In this document: positions 33,050 to 41,617 of the stretch, one piece after another
Layout of the letters: every line of letters starts with the position of its first letter
Numbering within the stretch: position 1 is the stretch's first letter
From: an uncultured Solirubrobacteraceae bacterium
Lineage (GTDB): Bacteria > Actinomycetota > Thermoleophilia > Solirubrobacterales > Solirubrobacteraceae
Length of the DNA stretch: 64,000 nucleotides
Assembly (NCBI GenBank): GCA_902806205.1
Contig: CADCVR010000024.1
Coordinates: 1 to 64,000, forward strand
Reading direction: 5' to 3'
Notes under the pieces: generated by a model
What the model was told of the DNA's origin: nothing
What the model saw: the letters and a program-made list of their open reading frames with translations, nothing else
The model's database searches: none
Translations under genes and position numbers: made by a program

Positions 33050-34100
33050 GCACCGCTTGAGCGCGGTCGACGGCGCCGAGCTTCCCGTAGATGTTGTGGA
33101 GGTGGGTGCGCACGGTGGAGGTGCTCAGCGACAGCTCCAGCGCGATCTGCTTGTAGACCTTCCCCTCCGCGAGACGCTTCAGGACCTCCACCTCACGCGT
33201 CGAGAGAGGGCACGGGTCGACGTGGCGGGCGCGACCCTGCGTGGGGTACGGCAGGTCGTACATGACCGTCCGCAGCTCGGTCGGCCCGAGGCCGATGACC
33301 CGTGCGGTCTTCAGCAGCTCCGTCGGGGAGACCGGGCCGCCCTGGGCGTAGTGGGCGAGCATGTCGGCCAGGCGGACCAGGGCGGCTTCGTCCGTGGCGT
33401 CGTCGGCATGGTGACGTTCGATGACTGAGGCGATGCCCTTCGGCAGGCCCCAGCGGCGCGCCAGCACGCCGCCGACGAGGGCGTGGTCGACCCCGAGCTC
33501 ACGGCGCTCGCGGTGGATGCGCTCCTCGGGTGTGCGCGCGGTCGCGTGAACCTGCTGGGGGTAGCCCGGATAGGCGTGCACGAGCACCAGCTTGCCGATG
33601 TCGTGCAGCAGCGCGGTGACCATGATGCGGTCACGGTGCGGGTAGCCGATCTCGGTCGCCAGGCGGTCCGCGGCGCGCTGCGTCGCGATCGCGTGGAGAC
33701 GGAAGCGCTCGGGTGCGGCGTCCCAGACCGCGGAGCGCTCGAAGAAGTCGAAGGTGCGCGCGCGGGTCGCGAGCGACTGGACGGCATCGGGCGAGAGCAC
33801 CTCGACTGCCTGGACGACGGACTCGACGCGCCCGCGCGTCTTGCCGTCCACCTGGTTGGCCAGGCGCAGCACGGAGATGACCAGCGCCACGTCGGACTCC
33901 ACCGCGTTGACGACGTCGCTCGTGGAGGGTTGCTCCGCGGAGACCAGGCGCAGGAGCCGGTTGCGCGACTCGGCCAGCGCGGGGAACGCCTCCAGCGCCT
34001 CGAACGCCGCAGTCAGGCGCCGTCCGTGGCCCTCGTTGTGGCTGCGCTGCGCGTCGGCGGTGGTGGTCGTGGGCGGGCTTACGGCGGGGGCGGTGCTCAT
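33021..34100 (-). CDS. HDOD-domain protein with C-terminal LuxR-type HTH
   Basis: The 359-aa protein has an HDOD domain at about 30-240 (FPALAESRNRLLRLV; the HD site is TALLHDIGKLVLVH; ERHH later). A GerE/LuxR DNA-binding domain ends the protein (LSTREVEVLKRLAEGKVYKQIA and TVRTHLHNIYGKLG). A phosphohydrolase-like sensing domain on a LuxR HTH suggests a regulator responding to a nucleotide or protein signal. The HDOD fold is usually catalytically dead, but HD is present here. AGGAG lies 10 nt before the ATG. Confidence 0.85.
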   Translation of the reverse strand: MSTAPAVSPPTTTTADAQRSHNEGHGRRLTAAFEALEAFPALAESRNRLLRLVSAEQPSTSDVVNAVESDVALVISVLRLANQVDGKTRGRVESVVQAVEVLSPDAVQSLATRARTFDFFERSAVWDAAPERFRLHAIATQRAADRLATEIGYPHRDRIMVTALLHDIGKLVLVHAYPGYPQQVHATARTPEERIHRERRELGVDHALVGGVLARRWGLPKGIASVIERHHADDATDEAALVRLADMLAHYAQGGPVSPTELLKTARVIGLGPTELRTVMYDLPYPTQGRARHVDPCPLSTREVEVLKRLAEGKVYKQIALELSLSTSTVRTHLHNIYGKLGAVDRAQAVLMASERGWL

Positions 34101-34182
34101 GGTCTGGCGTCTCCTGGACGGGGGGTCGCGGATCTATCGGCAGCCGTGGACGAATGATTGAGCCCTGGAGAAAACTTTTGCG

Positions 34183-35532
34183 TCAAGCCGGAGCGCGAAG
34201 GGCGACGTCGATCCGGGACAGCGCCTCCTCGCGACCGAGGACGGCCAGCGATTCGAAGAGCCCCGGCGAGGCCGCCGTGCCGGCCACGGCGACCCGCACG
34301 GGCTGGAAGACGTCCTTGGCCTTCGTCCCGCGCGCGGCGACCACGTCGCGCAGCGCGGCGTCGATCGCCTCGACGGTGAACGGCTCCACGTCTGCGAGGG
34401 CGGCCCGGGCGTCGGTGAGCGCCTCGCGGTGCTCGGCGGCGGCCAGCCACTTCTTCCGCGCCTTCGGATCGTCGACGGGTCCGTCGTACAGGAAGCCGGC
34501 CAGGGGCCAGAAGTCGGCGAGCGTCTGGATCTTCTCCGCGGAGATCTCCACCCCCGGGCGCAGGCCGTCGCGACCGGTGAAGCGCTCGAGCTCGGCGGTC
34601 AGCTCGTCGAGCGACAGCTCGCGCAGGTAGCGGCCGTTCATCCAGCGCAGCTTCGGCTCGTCGAAGCGGGCAGGGTTCCTCGAGACGCGGCTCAGTTCGA
34701 AGCGCTCGATCAGGTCATCGGTCGCGATCAGCGTCTCGGCGTCCGTGTCGCCCCAGCCGAGCAGCGCGATGTAGTTGCGGATCGCGGCCGGCAGGTAGCC
34801 CGCCGCACGCAGCTCCTGCACGCTGGCGGCACCGTGGCGCTTGGAGAGCTTCTTGCCGTCGTGGCCGTGCAGCAGCGGGAGATGCGCGAACGCGGGCGGC
34901 TCGGCGCCGAGCGCCGCGTAGACCAGGAGCTGCTTCGGCGTGTTGGAGAGATGGTCCTCGCCCCGGATGACGTGGGTGATGGCGGCGTCGTGATCATCGA
35001 CGGCGACCGCGAAGTTGTAGAGCGCCGTGCCGTCGGCGCGCGCGACGACCGGCTCGTCGAGATGCTCTGGCCGGAACGTGGTGTCGCCCCGGACGAGGTC
35101 GTGGACGACCAGCTCGTGCTCCGGGACGCGCAGGCGCACCGCGCCCTCGCCGTCGGCGCTCGGCTCGCCGCGATAGCCGACGGCGTCGCCGTGCTCGCGC
35201 TTGTAGACCTTGACGTCCTCCGCGGTCGCAGCGGTGCGGTAGGCCAGGCCCCGCGCGAGGAGGTCGTCGAGGACCTGCCGGTGACGACCGGAGCGCTCGA
35301 CCTGCGAGATCGGCCCCTCGTCCCAGTCGATCCCCAGCCACTGCAGCGCGTCGAGGATCTGCTCGACGTTCTCCGGAGTGGAGCGCTCGCGATCCGTGTC
35401 CTCGATGCGCAGCACCATGCTGCCGCCCGCCTTCCGGGCGACGAGCCAGTTGTACAGCGCGGCGCGCGCGCCACCGATGTGCAGCGCCCCCGTGGGACTG
35501 GGAGCGAAGCGGACGCGCGGCGGGGCGGACAT
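34183..35532 (-). CDS. gltX: Glutamyl-tRNA synthetase
   Basis: The 449-aa class I synthetase has the HIGH-type motif PSPTGALHIGG (11-21) and the KMSKS-type KKLSKRHG near 230. LRIEDTDRERSTPE is the Glu-binding signature of GltX. With GatCAB in the same window it probably is non-discriminating, charging tRNAGln with Glu for later amidation; that is inference. TAAAGT lies 8 nt before the ATG. It is divergent from nfo. Confidence 0.96.
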   Translation of the reverse strand: MSAPPRVRFAPSPTGALHIGGARAALYNWLVARKAGGSMVLRIEDTDRERSTPENVEQILDALQWLGIDWDEGPISQVERSGRHRQVLDDLLARGLAYRTAATAEDVKVYKREHGDAVGYRGEPSADGEGAVRLRVPEHELVVHDLVRGDTTFRPEHLDEPVVARADGTALYNFAVAVDDHDAAITHVIRGEDHLSNTPKQLLVYAALGAEPPAFAHLPLLHGHDGKKLSKRHGAASVQELRAAGYLPAAIRNYIALLGWGDTDAETLIATDDLIERFELSRVSRNPARFDEPKLRWMNGRYLRELSLDELTAELERFTGRDGLRPGVEISAEKIQTLADFWPLAGFLYDGPVDDPKARKKWLAAAEHREALTDARAALADVEPFTVEAIDAALRDVVAARGTKAKDVFQPVRVAVAGTAASPGLFESLAVLGREEALSRIDVALRAPA

Positions 35533-35540
35533 TGCGGTTG

Positions 35541-35546
35541 ACTTTA
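35541..35546 (-). promoter_or_regulatory. -10 box of gltX
   Basis: TAAAGT on the minus strand, 8 nt before the ATG at 35532. Confidence 0.45.
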
Positions 35547-35582
35547 GGCAATGCCCCGCCGCGATCGTCCTGTGCTCCGAAC

Positions 35583-36440
35583 GTGCTGATCGGCGCCCAC
35601 GTCTCCCCCGCCGGCGGGCCCGCCAAGGCCGTCGAGCGCGGCACGCAGCGCGCGGCGAGATCCGTCCAGATCTTCAACCAGAACCCGCGGGCGTGGAAGC
35701 CGACCGAGTACGGCGAAGCGGCCGTGGAGGCTTACCACGAGGCGCTGGCGGGATCCGGGATCGACGCGCTGCTCATCCACGCCGTCTACCTCCTCAACGC
35801 GGCCTCCGAGGACCCCGAGATCCGCGCCAAGACCCTCACCTCGCTGATCGCCTCGCTGCGCGCCGGCGACCTCCTCGGCGCCCAGGCCGTCGTGCTGCAC
35901 CCGGGATCGGCGCTGAAGGGTGACGTCGGTGCGGCGATCGCACGTGCGGGTGAGGTCATCACCGAGGCGCTGGCCGAGAGCGACGCCTGCCCACTGCATC
36001 TGGAGAACACCGCGGGCTCCGGCGGGACGCTGGGACGGTCCTTCGACGAGCTCGCAGCGCTGCTCGAGGCAGCCGGGGGCCACGAGCGGCTCGGCGTCTG
36101 CCTGGACTCCTGTCACCTCTACGCGAGCGGGTTCGACATCCGCACCGCCGAGGGCCTCACCGCCACCCTGGACGAGCATGACCGAATGTGCGGCGCCGAG
36201 CGCCTGGGCTCTCTGCATCTCAACGACTCGAAGGTCGCACTGGGATCCAACGTCGATCGCCACGCGCTGGTCGGGAAAGGCGAGCTCGGCGAGGACGGCT
36301 GCGCGGTCTTCCTCTCCGAGCCGCGCTTCGACGGGCTCCCGTGCGTCCTGGAGACGCTCAGCGATCCGAAGAACCCCGGCCCCGAGGACGTCCGGGCCTG
36401 CGAGGCGCTGCGCGAGCGGGGGCTGGCCGCTCGGGGCTGA
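35583..36440 (+). CDS. nfo: Deoxyribonuclease IV (endonuclease IV)
   Basis: The 285-aa protein is a TIM-barrel AP endonuclease. Metal ligands appear in LIGAHVSPAGG, VLHPGSALKGD, LHLENTAGSGG, LGVCLDSCHLYASG, LGSLHLNDSK and NVDRHALVGKGELG. It cuts DNA 5' of abasic sites in base-excision repair, using three zinc ions. The GTG at 35583 is chosen because LIGAHVS follows at once; the sequence upstream in frame is unlike the family. No clear ribosome site is seen. Confidence 0.93.
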   Translation: MLIGAHVSPAGGPAKAVERGTQRAARSVQIFNQNPRAWKPTEYGEAAVEAYHEALAGSGIDALLIHAVYLLNAASEDPEIRAKTLTSLIASLRAGDLLGAQAVVLHPGSALKGDVGAAIARAGEVITEALAESDACPLHLENTAGSGGTLGRSFDELAALLEAAGGHERLGVCLDSCHLYASGFDIRTAEGLTATLDEHDRMCGAERLGSLHLNDSKVALGSNVDRHALVGKGELGEDGCAVFLSEPRFDGLPCVLETLSDPKNPGPEDVRACEALRERGLAARG

Positions 36441-36556
36441 GAGGCGCCCGTGCCGCGCCGCTTTCGTCGGAGAAGGTGCACTCTCGTCGAGCGGACGCCT
36501 CCCCTTGGGATCGGCGCGGAGGTGGCAGGCGGTTCCCCCAGTGTTCTTTCGCTGAC

Positions 36557-36587
36557 GCCGCCCGCGTCACGTCGCGGCGCGGGCGGC
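36557..36587. terminator. Hairpin terminator between nfo and LuxR gene
   Basis: GCCGCCCGCG (36557-36566) and CGCGGGCGGC (36578-36587) form a perfect 10-bp stem with an 11-nt loop. It starts at the stop codon of the leftward LuxR gene and lies 117 nt past nfo, so it may end both. No U tract. Confidence 0.6.
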
Positions 36588-37732
36588 TACGAGACGGTGG
36601 CCAACGGGCCGCCACGCAGCGGCCGCCCGTCGAGCACGCGCTGCTCGTTGTCGCGCAGCCTCGGCTCGTAGTGCGAGAAGAAGACTCTGCCGACGAGGTC
36701 GCGGCGGCTGCGCACGCCGGTCTTCTCGAAGATGTTCTTGAGGTGCTCCTGCACGGTGTGGGGCGAGATGACGAGGCACTCGGCGATCGCGCCGGTCGGC
36801 GCTCCCTGGAGCACGAGCCGCGTGACCTCCTGCTCGCGCTCGGTCAGCCCGTACGCGGCCATCAGCAGCGGCGTGATCCGCGCCGGATGTGCGGGCTCGA
36901 CGATCACGGCGACGCGCTTGGCGCCGCCGCCCACGAGCGACGCGCCGTGCAGCACCACCCACGTTCCGGAGTCCGTGAGGACCCGCGCGAGCGCGACGTC
37001 GCCGGGTGCGTCGAGCCCGGCCGCGCTGCGCAGCGCCTGCTTGGCCACCGACGCAACCGCGGCCGGCAGCCGCCCGCCGTACCGCCCTCCCGGGAGGTCG
37101 TCGAGCCAGCGCTCGGTGCCCGGCGTCGCGGACTCGACCTCGAGGTCCTCGGTGAGCACGAGCAGACCGGGCGCGTCGGGCCGGTCCGGATCACGGGCTT
37201 CGCCGATCAGCAGCGCGCGCCGCACGCCCTCGCCGACGATCGGCGCCGCCGCCCGCAGGAACTCGATCTCGTCCCGGGTGAAGTGCTCCTCGCCGGGCTC
37301 GCGGTAGAGCCCGAGGCTGCCCCAGGCCTCGCCGGCGCGGTTGCGCAGCGCCACCAGCAGCTCCTGATCGCCGCCGAGGCTCATGTTCGCCTGCCAGCGC
37401 GGGCTGTGGCTCGGATCGCCGCCCGCGGCCTCGTAGATGGACGAGACGCCCGTCTCCGAGCGGGCCACGGAGGCCATGTCGTGCACGTCGCCGCCGACCT
37501 CGTACTCCTCGCGCAGCCACTGCTCCGGCAGCTCGTATGACATCGCCGGGTTGAAGTGGCTCGTCATCAGCAGCGAGCCGGGATCCAGCGTGAAGCAGCA
37601 CGGTCCCCCCGCGTTCGGGACCAGCGGCGCGAGGATCCCCGCGACCTCCTGCCACAGCGTCACGGCGTCGTGCCCGCGCGCGGACACCTCGGAGATCTGC
37701 GCCAGCCCCCGCTCCATGCCAAAGGCTCCCAT
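36587..37732 (-). CDS. LuxR-family regulator with GAF-like sensor region
   Basis: The 381-aa protein ends in a LuxR HTH ([21 protein letters not shown] and [16 protein letters not shown], in pieces, near 295-350). The first 190 residues have a GAF-like layout ([20 protein letters not shown] and [20 protein letters not shown]), and a PAS-like middle follows. It is a one-component regulator of unknown ligand. TAGCAT lies 6 nt before the ATG. It is divergent from the SnoaL-like/cupin pair, which it may regulate. Confidence 0.82.
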   Translation of the reverse strand: MGAFGMERGLAQISEVSARGHDAVTLWQEVAGILAPLVPNAGGPCCFTLDPGSLLMTSHFNPAMSYELPEQWLREEYEVGGDVHDMASVARSETGVSSIYEAAGGDPSHSPRWQANMSLGGDQELLVALRNRAGEAWGSLGLYREPGEEHFTRDEIEFLRAAAPIVGEGVRRALLIGEARDPDRPDAPGLLVLTEDLEVESATPGTERWLDDLPGGRYGGRLPAAVASVAKQALRSAAGLDAPGDVALARVLTDSGTWVVLHGASLVGGGAKRVAVIVEPAHPARITPLLMAAYGLTEREQEVTRLVLQGAPTGAIAECLVISPHTVQEHLKNIFEKTGVRSRRDLVGRVFFSHYEPRLRDNEQRVLDGRPLRGGPLATVS

Positions 37733-37738
37733 GGGCGG

Positions 37739-37744
37739 ATGCTA
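37739..37744 (-). promoter_or_regulatory. -10 box of LuxR-family gene
   Basis: TAGCAT on the minus strand, 6 nt before the ATG at 37732. Confidence 0.5.
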
Positions 37745-37820
37745 ACGCCGCCCACCGGCCACCGGAAATACCAGGAATGTGGGAGAGACAGCCGGCGCGC
37801 GCCGGTCTTCAATCCATCCT

Positions 37821-38141
37821 GTGAGGACGGGAGCCCGCAGCCCGGAGGAGCTCGAGACGCTGCTCGAGGACGCGTTCGTGATCCGCGATGGCGCCGCGGT
37901 CGCTGCGCTGTTCGAGCCCGACGCGGTGATCGCCGACGGGTCCACCTCGGCGCGCGGCGAGAGCGTCGAACGGTTCGTGGCGCGCCGGTGGGCGCTCGAC
38001 CTCACCTATCTCGGTAACCCCCGGCGCGTGGTGCAGGCGCGCGACACGGCCCTGATCGTCGCCGACGGCGCGGTCAGCGTCGTGCACCGCGCCTGCGACG
38101 CGCGCTGGCGCTACGCGATCACCCTGCTCCACGACCCCTAG
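37821..38141 (+). CDS. SnoaL-like (NTF2-fold) small protein
   Basis: From the GTG at 37821 the protein is 106 aa. LETLLEDAFVIRDGAAVAALFEPDAVIADG is the usual opening of SnoaL/NTF2-like domains (in pieces), followed by beta strands VVQARDTALIVADGAVSVVH. The fold binds small molecules; function unknown. The stop TAG forms part of the TAGGAGG ribosome site of the cupin gene 12 nt later, so the two are an operon. Confidence 0.65.
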   Translation: MRTGARSPEELETLLEDAFVIRDGAAVAALFEPDAVIADGSTSARGESVERFVARRWALDLTYLGNPRRVVQARDTALIVADGAVSVVHRACDARWRYAITLLHDP

Positions 38142-38153
38142 GAGGAACCAGCC

Positions 38154-38615
38154 ATGACCGACACATCCACGTCCACCAACCTCGGCGACGCGCGCTGGTG
38201 GCTCGGCGGCCTCGCGGTGATCAAGGCCACGGCGGCGAGCACCGGCGGACAGCTCACGATCATCGACAGCACCGACCCGCCGGGCGCGGAGGCGCCGCTG
38301 CACGTCCACCACAACGAGGACGAGGGCTTCTTCGTGCTCGAGGGCAGCGTGACCATCTACGTCGGCGACGAGCGCGTCGACGCGCGCGCCGGCGACTTCG
38401 CGTGGGGCCCGCGCGACGTCCCGCACCGCTTCACGGTCGGCCCCGACGGCTGCCGGATGCTGATGGTCTGCACGCCCGGAGGGTTCGAGAAGCTCGTGCG
38501 GGAGATGAGCGAGCCGGCCGGCAGCCTCACGCTTCCGCCGCCGTCCGACGAGGAGCCGGACTGGGAGCACGTCGCGAACGTGGCCGCCGCGAACGGATGC
38601 GAGCTGTTGGCCTGA
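38154..38615 (+). CDS. Cupin-domain protein
   Basis: The 153-aa protein has cupin motif 1, PLHVHHNEDEGFFVLEGSV (about 48-66), and motif 2, ARAGDFAWGPRDVPHRF (about 78-95). The His-His-Glu-His metal site is complete, so it is probably a metal-binding quercetinase-like cupin. Substrate unknown. AGGAGG lies 8 nt before the ATG, the strongest ribosome site in the region. It follows the SnoaL-like gene in one operon. Confidence 0.85.
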   Translation: MTDTSTSTNLGDARWWLGGLAVIKATAASTGGQLTIIDSTDPPGAEAPLHVHHNEDEGFFVLEGSVTIYVGDERVDARAGDFAWGPRDVPHRFTVGPDGCRMLMVCTPGGFEKLVREMSEPAGSLTLPPPSDEEPDWEHVANVAAANGCELLA

Positions 38616-38780
38616 CGGCCCGCCACAGATGTGCGCGGGCCGGAGCGGCACGAGCGCCGGCAGCGCCAGGGACCTTGACTCGTCACGTTGCGTACGTTCG
38701 CGGCGTCACCACTTCCAATTCCCGCACGCCCGCGGCTACCGGGTGCACCCTGTAATCGGACCCGAAGGATCCGGATCAAC

Positions 38781-39425
38781 ATGAACAGCTCCGTGATGAA
38801 TCGGTCGCTCGACGCGACTCCAGAAGGCGCCGAGGGCTCCGCGCGGCGGGCCGCAGCGGGCGCCCTGATGACGGGCGGCGTGCTCTGGGTGGCCGCCGCG
38901 CTGATCGGCGGAGAAGACGGTACCCCGCGGTTCTACGCCGCCGAGGTGGTCTGGTTGGTCGCGCAGGTTGCGCTGCTTGCCGGCACGGTCTTGCTCTGGC
39001 AGGCGCGGCCGCATGGCCAGCGCCGGCTGGGCGATGCGGGGTTTGCTCTGGCCACCACGGGGCGGGTGGGTTTCGTGGCCGCGGAGGCGGTCGCCCTGGC
39101 GTCGGGGGAGACCGCGGAGGAACTGCTCCCCGTGGCCGCCCTGCTGACCGCTGTGGGGATGGTGCTCGCCGGCGTCGCCGTGGTGCGCGAGCGCCGCTGG
39201 ACGATGTGGGCGAGGTTCGCGCCGCTCGCCGTTGGTGTGTTCCCGTTCCTGGCGATGTTCCCATTCGCCGCGTCGGATGCCGACGGCCCGCCCGTGGTCT
39301 CGATGGTCGTCTGGGGCCTGGTGTTCGTCGCGCTGGGGGTGGCGGCGCGCGAGCAGGGCGGCCGGATCGCCCGCGCTCGGTCCAGCCGCGACCGCCGCCC
39401 CGACGAGGACGAGGGACGCCCGTGA
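38781..39425 (+). CDS. Membrane protein with about six helices
   Basis: The 214-aa protein starts MNSSVMNRSLDATPEGAEG and has about six hydrophobic stretches (starting near 29, 57, 82, 107, 134 and 160), with a basic, acidic-tailed C-terminus. No family recognised. An AAGGA sequence about 11 nt before the ATG is a weak ribosome site. The stop overlaps a possible GTG start of a 48-aa frame by 4 nt. Confidence 0.65.
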   Translation: MNSSVMNRSLDATPEGAEGSARRAAAGALMTGGVLWVAAALIGGEDGTPRFYAAEVVWLVAQVALLAGTVLLWQARPHGQRRLGDAGFALATTGRVGFVAAEAVALASGETAEELLPVAALLTAVGMVLAGVAVVRERRWTMWARFAPLAVGVFPFLAMFPFAASDADGPPVVSMVVWGLVFVALGVAAREQGGRIARARSSRDRRPDEDEGRP

Positions 39426-39568
39426 CCCTCGATCCGCCCCGCGAGATCAAGAACAGCTCGATCCGGTCCGAAGGACATCAAGGAACAACAGGTGCGCAGC
39501 GGAGCGTGCGCGATGGCTCGGTACTCGCGCGGGACTTCAGTCGGGGTCAGCTTCCGGCCTGCGCGTAG
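39422..39568 (+). CDS. Possible 48-aa translationally coupled ORF
   Basis: GTG at 39422 overlaps the preceding stop (GTGA) and opens VTLDPPREIKNSSIRSEG to FSRGQLPACA. The overlap and sensible N-terminus suggest the true start of a gene that has lost its 3' part, but the frame is short and may be chance. Confidence 0.25.
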   Translation: MTLDPPREIKNSSIRSEGHQGTTGAQRSVRDGSVLARDFSRGQLPACA

Positions 39569-40261
39569 GGACCCGCAGCGGCGAACCCTTCCAAGAGGGC
39601 TACTGCACTGCTCGCGCCGGATCCGGTCGACACTCGACTAGCGTCACCATCGGTCAGGAACGTGCAGGTGCCGGTGACTCGGCTGTCGCTCGCGGGCGAG
39701 GCGCTCGCAGTGCCGCTGCCGCTTTCGTCGTGGAAGCGAGCAGCCGCCGTCCATCAAGCTACGGCACGCGACCGCAGCCGATCTCCAGCTCACAGCGTCA
39801 AGAACCGGAGCTATGCCTTCAACCTCTGGCTCAAGCGGCGTGAGCAGCTCTGAGAACAGCGGGGTCGTGGGCGCGGTCTCGACGCAAGCGTTGATCCTAA
39901 GGCGCCTGAGCGGCTCGCTCTCATCGGCCGAAAGGAAACGTCTGCACTGTCTTGCTGGAGGATGACGTCTACGTCCGCTTCAGCAGCGTCGCACGCCGCA
40001 AGGCGCTCGCTGGCAACACAAATCGCCGTCGAAGTCGCGGTCGCCGTTGAAGCCCGATGCTTGAGCCCCCCGGACGGCCAAGGGACGGAGCAGGCGACGC
40101 AAGCGATCTGAGCCGGGCTTTTTCGGCGACGGTTTTCGATCCTTCCGTGCTGGGGCGGGAAGCGCGGCGCCCAGCGTTGCCCTGATGCACTGGCGCTCAC
40201 GCATCGCGGCTGGAAGACTGAGCACATGCGCCGCCTCCGCAAGCGCCACCGCAAGCGCTGA
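39569..40261. other. Intergenic stretch without a supported gene
   Basis: About 690 nt with short open frames only. At the right end an ATG at 40226 gives MRRLRKRHRKR and stops at TGA 40259-40261, in frame with the following MFS transporter, so it may be the original start of that gene. Confidence 0.45.
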
Positions 40262-41434
40262 CCGAGCGACGCTCCGCTCGCCCCCCGGCTGTACGCCTAT
40301 GCGTTCCTGGGCGACTTCGTCCTGCTCTATCCCGTCTACGCGCTGCTGTTCGCAGACGCGGGATTGTCGACGGCCGAGATCTCGTCGCTGTTCGCGATCT
40401 GGTCGCTCACCGGGTTTGTGCTGGAGGTGCCGTCGGGGGTCTGGGCCGACGCCGTCTCGCGGCGCCTGCTGCTGACGATCGCTCCGCTGCTGGGCGGCGC
40501 GGGCTTCGCCGCGTGGGTCCTCGCGCCGTCGTACCCGGTGTTCGCGCTCGGCTTCGTGTTGTGGGGCGCCCAAGGCGCGCTTCGGTCCGGCTCGCTCGAG
40601 GCGCTCGTCTATGAGGAGCTCGACCGGGCGGGCGCCGCGTCGCGGTACGCCCATCTCATCGGCCGCGCGACGGCGCTCGGCACGATCGCGAGCAGCGCCG
40701 CCACAGGCCTGGCCGCGCCGGTCCTCTCGGCCGGTGGTTTCGAGGCGGTCGGCGCGGCGAGCGCGCTGGCCTGCCTTGCGGCGGCCACCGTCGCCCTGAC
40801 GTTCCCCGAGCACCGCGACCGGCGCAATTCCGACGGCGACCAGAGGCTGCGCGCTTACGGCGCGATCCTGCGCGCCGGCCTACGCGACGTGCGTCGCTCG
40901 CCCGCCCTGCGAGGGGCACTGCTGCTGGCGCCCCCCGTAGCAGCGGTCTGGGGCTCGCTCGACGAGTACCTGCCGCTCTTGGCCCTGGAGACGGGCGTCC
41001 GGCCGCAGACGGTGCCGCTGCTTGTCCTGCTCGTCTACGTTTCGATGGCGCTGGGCGGGGCGCTCGCCGACCGAGCGACCACGCTGTCGGGCCGCGGCAT
41101 CGCACTTGTGCTGGTCGGCGCCGCCGCGGCGCTCGCCCTCGGCGCGCTCTCGCGAACGCCGACCGGCTTCGGCCTCATCGCTGTCGCCTTCTGCGCGTTC
41201 CAGGCGCTGACCGTCGCCATCGATGCGCGCCTGCAGAACGCGATCCAGGGCGGTTCCCGATCGACCGTCACCTCGATCGCCAGCCTGCTCACCGAGGTCC
41301 TCGTCGTCGCGGTCTTCGCCGCGTATGCGGCCGGCTCGATGCTCGCCGACCACGCGACGCTGTTCGTGGCGTTCGCCGCGGTCTACGTCGCCGTCGCCGT
41401 CGCCACCCCTCGCCTCGTCGACCGGCACGCCTAG
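40262..41434 (+). CDS. MFS transporter without a normal start
   Basis: Protein-like sequence begins right after the TGA at 40259-40261: PRLYAYAFLGDFVLLYPVYA and then SLFAIWSLTGFVLEVPSGVWADAVSRR, the MFS loop 2-3 motif. Twelve helices fit the 390 or so codons. No ATG or GTG occurs in frame until a TTG at 40364, which would lose helix 1. Either a CTG (40289) is used, or the ATG at 40226 was the start and the TGA is a nonsense mutation. The substrate is unknown; drug efflux is the usual guess. The 5' bound is the end of the stop codon, not a proven start. Confidence 0.6.
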   Translation, partial: PSDAPLAPRLYAYAFLGDFVLLYPVYALLFADAGLSTAEISSLFAIWSLTGFVLEVPSGVWADAVSRRLLLTIAPLLGGAGFAAWVLAPSYPVFALGFVLWGAQGALRSGSLEALVYEELDRAGAASRYAHLIGRATALGTIASSAATGLAAPVLSAGGFEAVGAASALACLAAATVALTFPEHRDRRNSDGDQRLRAYGAILRAGLRDVRRSPALRGALLLAPPVAAVWGSLDEYLPLLALETGVRPQTVPLLVLLVYVSMALGGALADRATTLSGRGIALVLVGAAAALALGALSRTPTGFGLIAVAFCAFQALTVAIDARLQNAIQGGSRSTVTSIASLLTEVLVVAVFAAYAAGSMLADHATLFVAFAAVYVAVAVATPRLVDRHA

Positions 41435-41617
41435 CGCCGATCTCAGCTCCTCGCGAATAGTCCGGAAGTCGCCGCTGCCCCTCCGGAAGATGAGGAGTAC
41501 CGGATCGCCGTGACGCGCCGCCGCGGCGCCCGATCGCGGGCAGGGGCGGTAGTGCGGCGCTCCGGATGCGGGCATTCTCCGCCGTATCTTGTCGCGACGA
41601 CGCATGCAGGAGATCCC

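Noticed and set aside
35571-35580. Third copy of the palindromic element near nfo (GTGCTCCGA)
   Set aside because: Only nine bases match and there is no second arm nearby; chance is enough to explain it.
37792-37805. 14-bp perfect palindrome CCGGCGCGCGCCGG upstream of the SnoaL-like gene as an operator
   Set aside because: Such GC palindromes are expected by chance at this base composition and there is no second copy to support a binding site.
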